From Rhyzopertha dominica (taxonomy: Eukaryota; Arthropoda; Insecta; Coleoptera; Bostrichidae), in NCBI GenBank assembly GCA_025024175.1, contig QCXZ01000137.1, forward strand, positions 6,696,001 through 6,760,000: 64,000 bases of DNA. Reading direction: 5' to 3'. Shown here one piece after another: positions 61,901-64,000 of this stretch; the first letter of the stretch is position 1, and each line of letters starts with the position of its first letter. Made by a program: the position numbers and the translations under genes. Under the pieces are notes generated by a model. The model ran no database searches, was not told the origin of the DNA, and worked only from the letters and a program-made list of their open reading frames with translations.

Positions 61901-62600
61901 CAGTTGCAACCAGTAGGATTTTAATGACAGTGTTTTGAGCAATAAATGGCTATTGGGAAAAGCTTCTTTTCCTAGGTACGACATTTTAAAGCCGAAGGCA
62001 ATTCTTTTCTAAATTGTAGGCAATCTTTCTTCCACCAAGAGTATAGCATTTATAGTTTCCCACACAGCTAGTGACTGGAAACGTTAAAGATTGCGAGGTG
62101 TCCTTATTGTGTCAATAATTATTTAGTCCTAAACTATTGAGTCATCTAAACATTATTTCATCGGTAACTATGGTTGATAACATCCTTAACATTTTAAGAG
62201 ATCTTGTAGATCTTAATGATGAGCTCACAACTTCACAATTTGTGAGTTCATCACTAACATTAAATAAACGATTAGCAATTTTCGGTTAGACAAAGACTCG
62301 AGCAATTTTCTGAAGAATTCAATAGGAAATGTCATGTTTCATTCACAAATTTCAAGTTTAAACATTGGATGTCATTCTTAATTTTATTTTAGATGCACAA
62401 AGAACTGTAGAAAGCTATGGCTTTCCGCCTTCTTTGCAAGTCGTCCTCACTAATGGGTAGTTCTATTATTTTAGAGCGTAACTGCAAAAATGCAACAGTA
62501 ATTGGCTGCGCACTACTTCAATAGTACCGTAAATTCTATGGTGTTAGAAAGCCATTATCATTGTCTGTGAAACAAGGTCGTTTAAACTCCTTGTCGCATG
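58913..62600 (+). other. Sequence downstream of first exon 4, inferred intron
   Basis: AT-rich, with a TTA microsatellite near 60068-60088 and a Penelope-like ribozyme-type motif at 60300-60345. I see no further host exon, so the common second exon of the proposed gene is probably beyond base 64000. Confidence 0.4.
60300..60345 (-). ncRNA. Hammerhead-like motif of a Penelope-like element
   Basis: On the minus strand the sequence reads CCTGATAAAGCCC, a short loop, then GGGCGAAACGTC. This is the order CTGATRA, a GCCC/GGGC helix (stem II), and GAAAC of a type I hammerhead core, with one non-consensus base (CTGATAA instead of CTGATGA). Penelope-like element termini are known to carry such motifs. 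Activity is doubtful because of the core change, and the cleavage-site helices were not verified. Confidence 0.5.
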
Positions 62601-62601
62601 A

Positions 62602-62808
62602 CCTACAACAAGTTTCTTTTGCCAACGTGATCGTCATGATAGTGCTGGCAATGAATCAAACATTGGACGGCGTGCTATGCGGTCTTTTGTTGGAGGAACT
62701 GATTTAATGTTAGAAAAATATGAATATGTCATAGGAACAGCAGCAGTCAGTTCATTTGAAATTTACGGTGGACGATTGGGCTACAAAAATCCATTTTTCA
62801 TAAATTAA
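62602..62808 (+). CDS. Unrecognised 68-codon open stretch
   Basis: Between stops at 62599 and 62806 the plus strand encodes a protein-like peptide (QRDRHDSAGNESNIGRRAMR, SFVGGTDLMLEKYEYVIGTA, SSFEIYGGRLGYKNPFF). Composition differs from the AT-rich background. I do not recognise the family, and no splice sites decide whether it is an exon. It lies next to the DIRS-like remnant on the opposite strand, so it may be part of another mobile element. Confidence 0.3.
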   Translation, partial: PTTSFFCQRDRHDSAGNESNIGRRAMRSFVGGTDLMLEKYEYVIGTAAVSSFEIYGGRLGYKNPFFIN

Positions 62809-62969
62809 CTTGAATTTGAAAGAATAAACATGTCAGCCACAAATTCGAATGTTAAGCTATTTTCGTGTCCAAAAATCGTCTGGTAAAGGTCTTGCTTCAG
62901 TTTTTGGTGATAGTCGTGGTGATGTTTTCATTGACGACTTGGAGAAGGGCAAAACAATAATAGGAGAAT

Positions 62970-63660
62970 ATTATTCACAACTGCTGACCAAATTTCTGTG
63001 AAACTAAAGTAAGATTTTTGTGGGCACACTCCAAATATATCTCCTTTTGTTTATCATCTACAAGTAGTTTACCCCATCGTCTAACACGTCCAGATTTCTC
63101 AATAAATAGAAGCAGGTCATCATTATTATCTTCTTTACAAGCAGACGAAATCTGTATTTTACTCAAATGATTGTTGTAAAAAACAGCAAGTGACTTCAGT
63201 GCCATCAGAATGGTTTGACCAAAACAGATGTTTTATCCTTGATTACTGTCTCGAAAACCTACAAACTTTTGATAGCAGGAGCTGAAACAAAGTTTTTCTT
63301 TAATAGCTATTTCTTGCCTCCCATACACATAATTACGGGTAGCTGCCAGAATTTTAGCACAGGCTTAATAAGGAGCTTTGTAAATACGTAAGGTGCTAAC
63401 AACAGCCCAAAGGGTAACCAGTTAAACTGGTAATTCAGCCAAGAAAAGAACACTTCTGATATTTTCAATGACGCCAGATGCTCATTAGTAGATATCATAA
63501 ATATACATCTTTTAAATCTAAAGCAGCAAACAAACAGTTTTGATAGATCTATTTTAAAACTTATAATCTTCTAGTTTGGCTATAAACTTATTAAGCCTCT
63601 TGAGATTTCATGTAGAACGCTGAATACTATCTGGTTTCGCAACAAAAATATGGGAAGAAA
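62970..63660 (-). mobile_element. DIRS-like retrotransposon remnant, reverse transcriptase region
   Basis: Reading leftwards from 63660, decayed frames give FVAKPDSIQRS, NLKRLNKFIAKLEDYKF, NCLFAALDLKDVY and then WLPFGLLLAPYVFTKLL followed by KPVLKFW. The LPFGL-x-APY-x-FTKLL-KPV wording is characteristic of the DIRS-like reverse transcriptase. Several stops and frameshifts break it. Its left continuation (62975-63205, ALKSLAVFYNNHLSKIQIS) may be the start of the RNase H region but is uncertain. Its right continuation is cut off by the Tc1-like end at 63661. Confidence 0.75.
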
Positions 63661-64000
63661 TACACTGCTCCACAAAAATATACGTCCACTTGAACATTTC
63701 GTATATTTTCCAAAAAAAGTGTAACATTATACATATTTTTAATTCAGTGAGTTACTTTGAAGCAAAATATTGTATTTCAGACAAAAAGTCGTAAGTACAT
63801 ACAAAATGGCGCTGAAAGACATGTTTATACCGCAATTGGCTTGCACAAAAATATACGTCCAGTTCTAAAAAACTCAATTCAGGCAAATTAATATTAGCGA
63901 TACGTATCCTAAACATGAGCGCAAGGATCGGCCTAGCCATGATCAAACTCGGCAATGTTTTGTTTCCTCCTGTCATTTTATATTAAAATGGCACGAGGAA
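63661..64000 (+). mobile_element. Left end of a Tc1-like transposon with IR/DR-type repeats (continues past the edge)
   Basis: A TA at 63661-63662 is followed by CACTGCTCCACAAAAATATA. The 17-mer CACAAAAATATACGTCC occurs at 63671-63687 and again at 63844-63860. Two direct repeats about 173 bases apart within one terminus form the IR/DR arrangement of Tc1-family elements with long termini. An ATG at 63988 begins MARG, a start often seen in Tc1 transposases. The element interrupts the DIRS-like sequence at exactly this point. The right terminus is outside the window. Confidence 0.75.
63988..64000 (+). CDS. Start of a probable Tc1-like transposase (cut by window edge)
   Basis: Only ATG GCA CGA GGA plus one base is visible (MARG). 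It is called because of its position just inside the IR/DR-type terminus and the resemblance of this start to Tc1-family transposases. Nothing of the DNA-binding or DDE domains lies in the window. Confidence 0.45.

Noticed and set aside
1..64000. tRNA, rRNA or CRISPR-like arrays
   Set aside because: Reading both strands by eye gave no cloverleaf with conserved A/B boxes, no rRNA blocks, and no regular repeat-spacer pattern. A dedicated tRNA scan was not possible here.

Overview
This is animal, very probably insect, nuclear DNA. It is AT-rich, its genes are split by spliceosomal introns, and about a third to a half of it is recognisable or suspected transposon debris. No bacterial-type operon, ribosome binding site or CRISPR array is present. 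Protein matches named here are from memory of the families, since no search could be run. The mixture of mariner, Tc1, hAT, Penelope-like, Jockey/R1-like and DIRS-like elements fits a moderately large insect genome. The species cannot be named from the sequence. Layout, 1-19,250 (gene-dense): (a) a kelch-family BTB/BACK gene of the KLHL1/4/5 type on the minus strand, leaving the window at base 1; (b) a compact three-RRM ELAV/Sex-lethal-like RNA-binding gene on the minus strand, whose 3' end has been copied into a tandem array; (c) head-to-head with it, a complete eight-exon HPS1 gene (BLOC-3 subunit) on the plus strand, including a predicted minor-spliceosome AT-AC intron; (d) converging on HPS1, a complete two-exon Abraxas-2/ABRO1-like gene (BRISC scaffold) on the minus strand. 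These four genes have no obvious shared pathway. Layout, 19,250-25,000: intergenic DNA with a strong 97-nt hairpin, a 1.7-kb hAT-like element with perfect 8-bp target duplications, and a 1-kb element that carries a degenerate THAP zinc-finger exon. Layout, 25,000-64,000: no ordinary multi-exon gene, but four separate plus-strand ATG exons (25,183, 38,324, 46,819 and 58,865). Each lies in a locally GC/CpG-richer patch, and each ends exactly in phase 0 at a GT donor. They are best read as alternative first exons of one gene whose common body lies beyond the right edge. The DNA between them holds Tc1/mariner copies (one mariner with intact ends but an in-frame deletion of its catalytic core), a second hAT-like copy, Jockey- and R1-like retrotransposon remnants, Penelope-like palindromes with a ribozyme-like motif, a 1.2-kb degenerate minisatellite, and at the right edge a DIRS-like element broken by a Tc1-like element with IR/DR-type ends.
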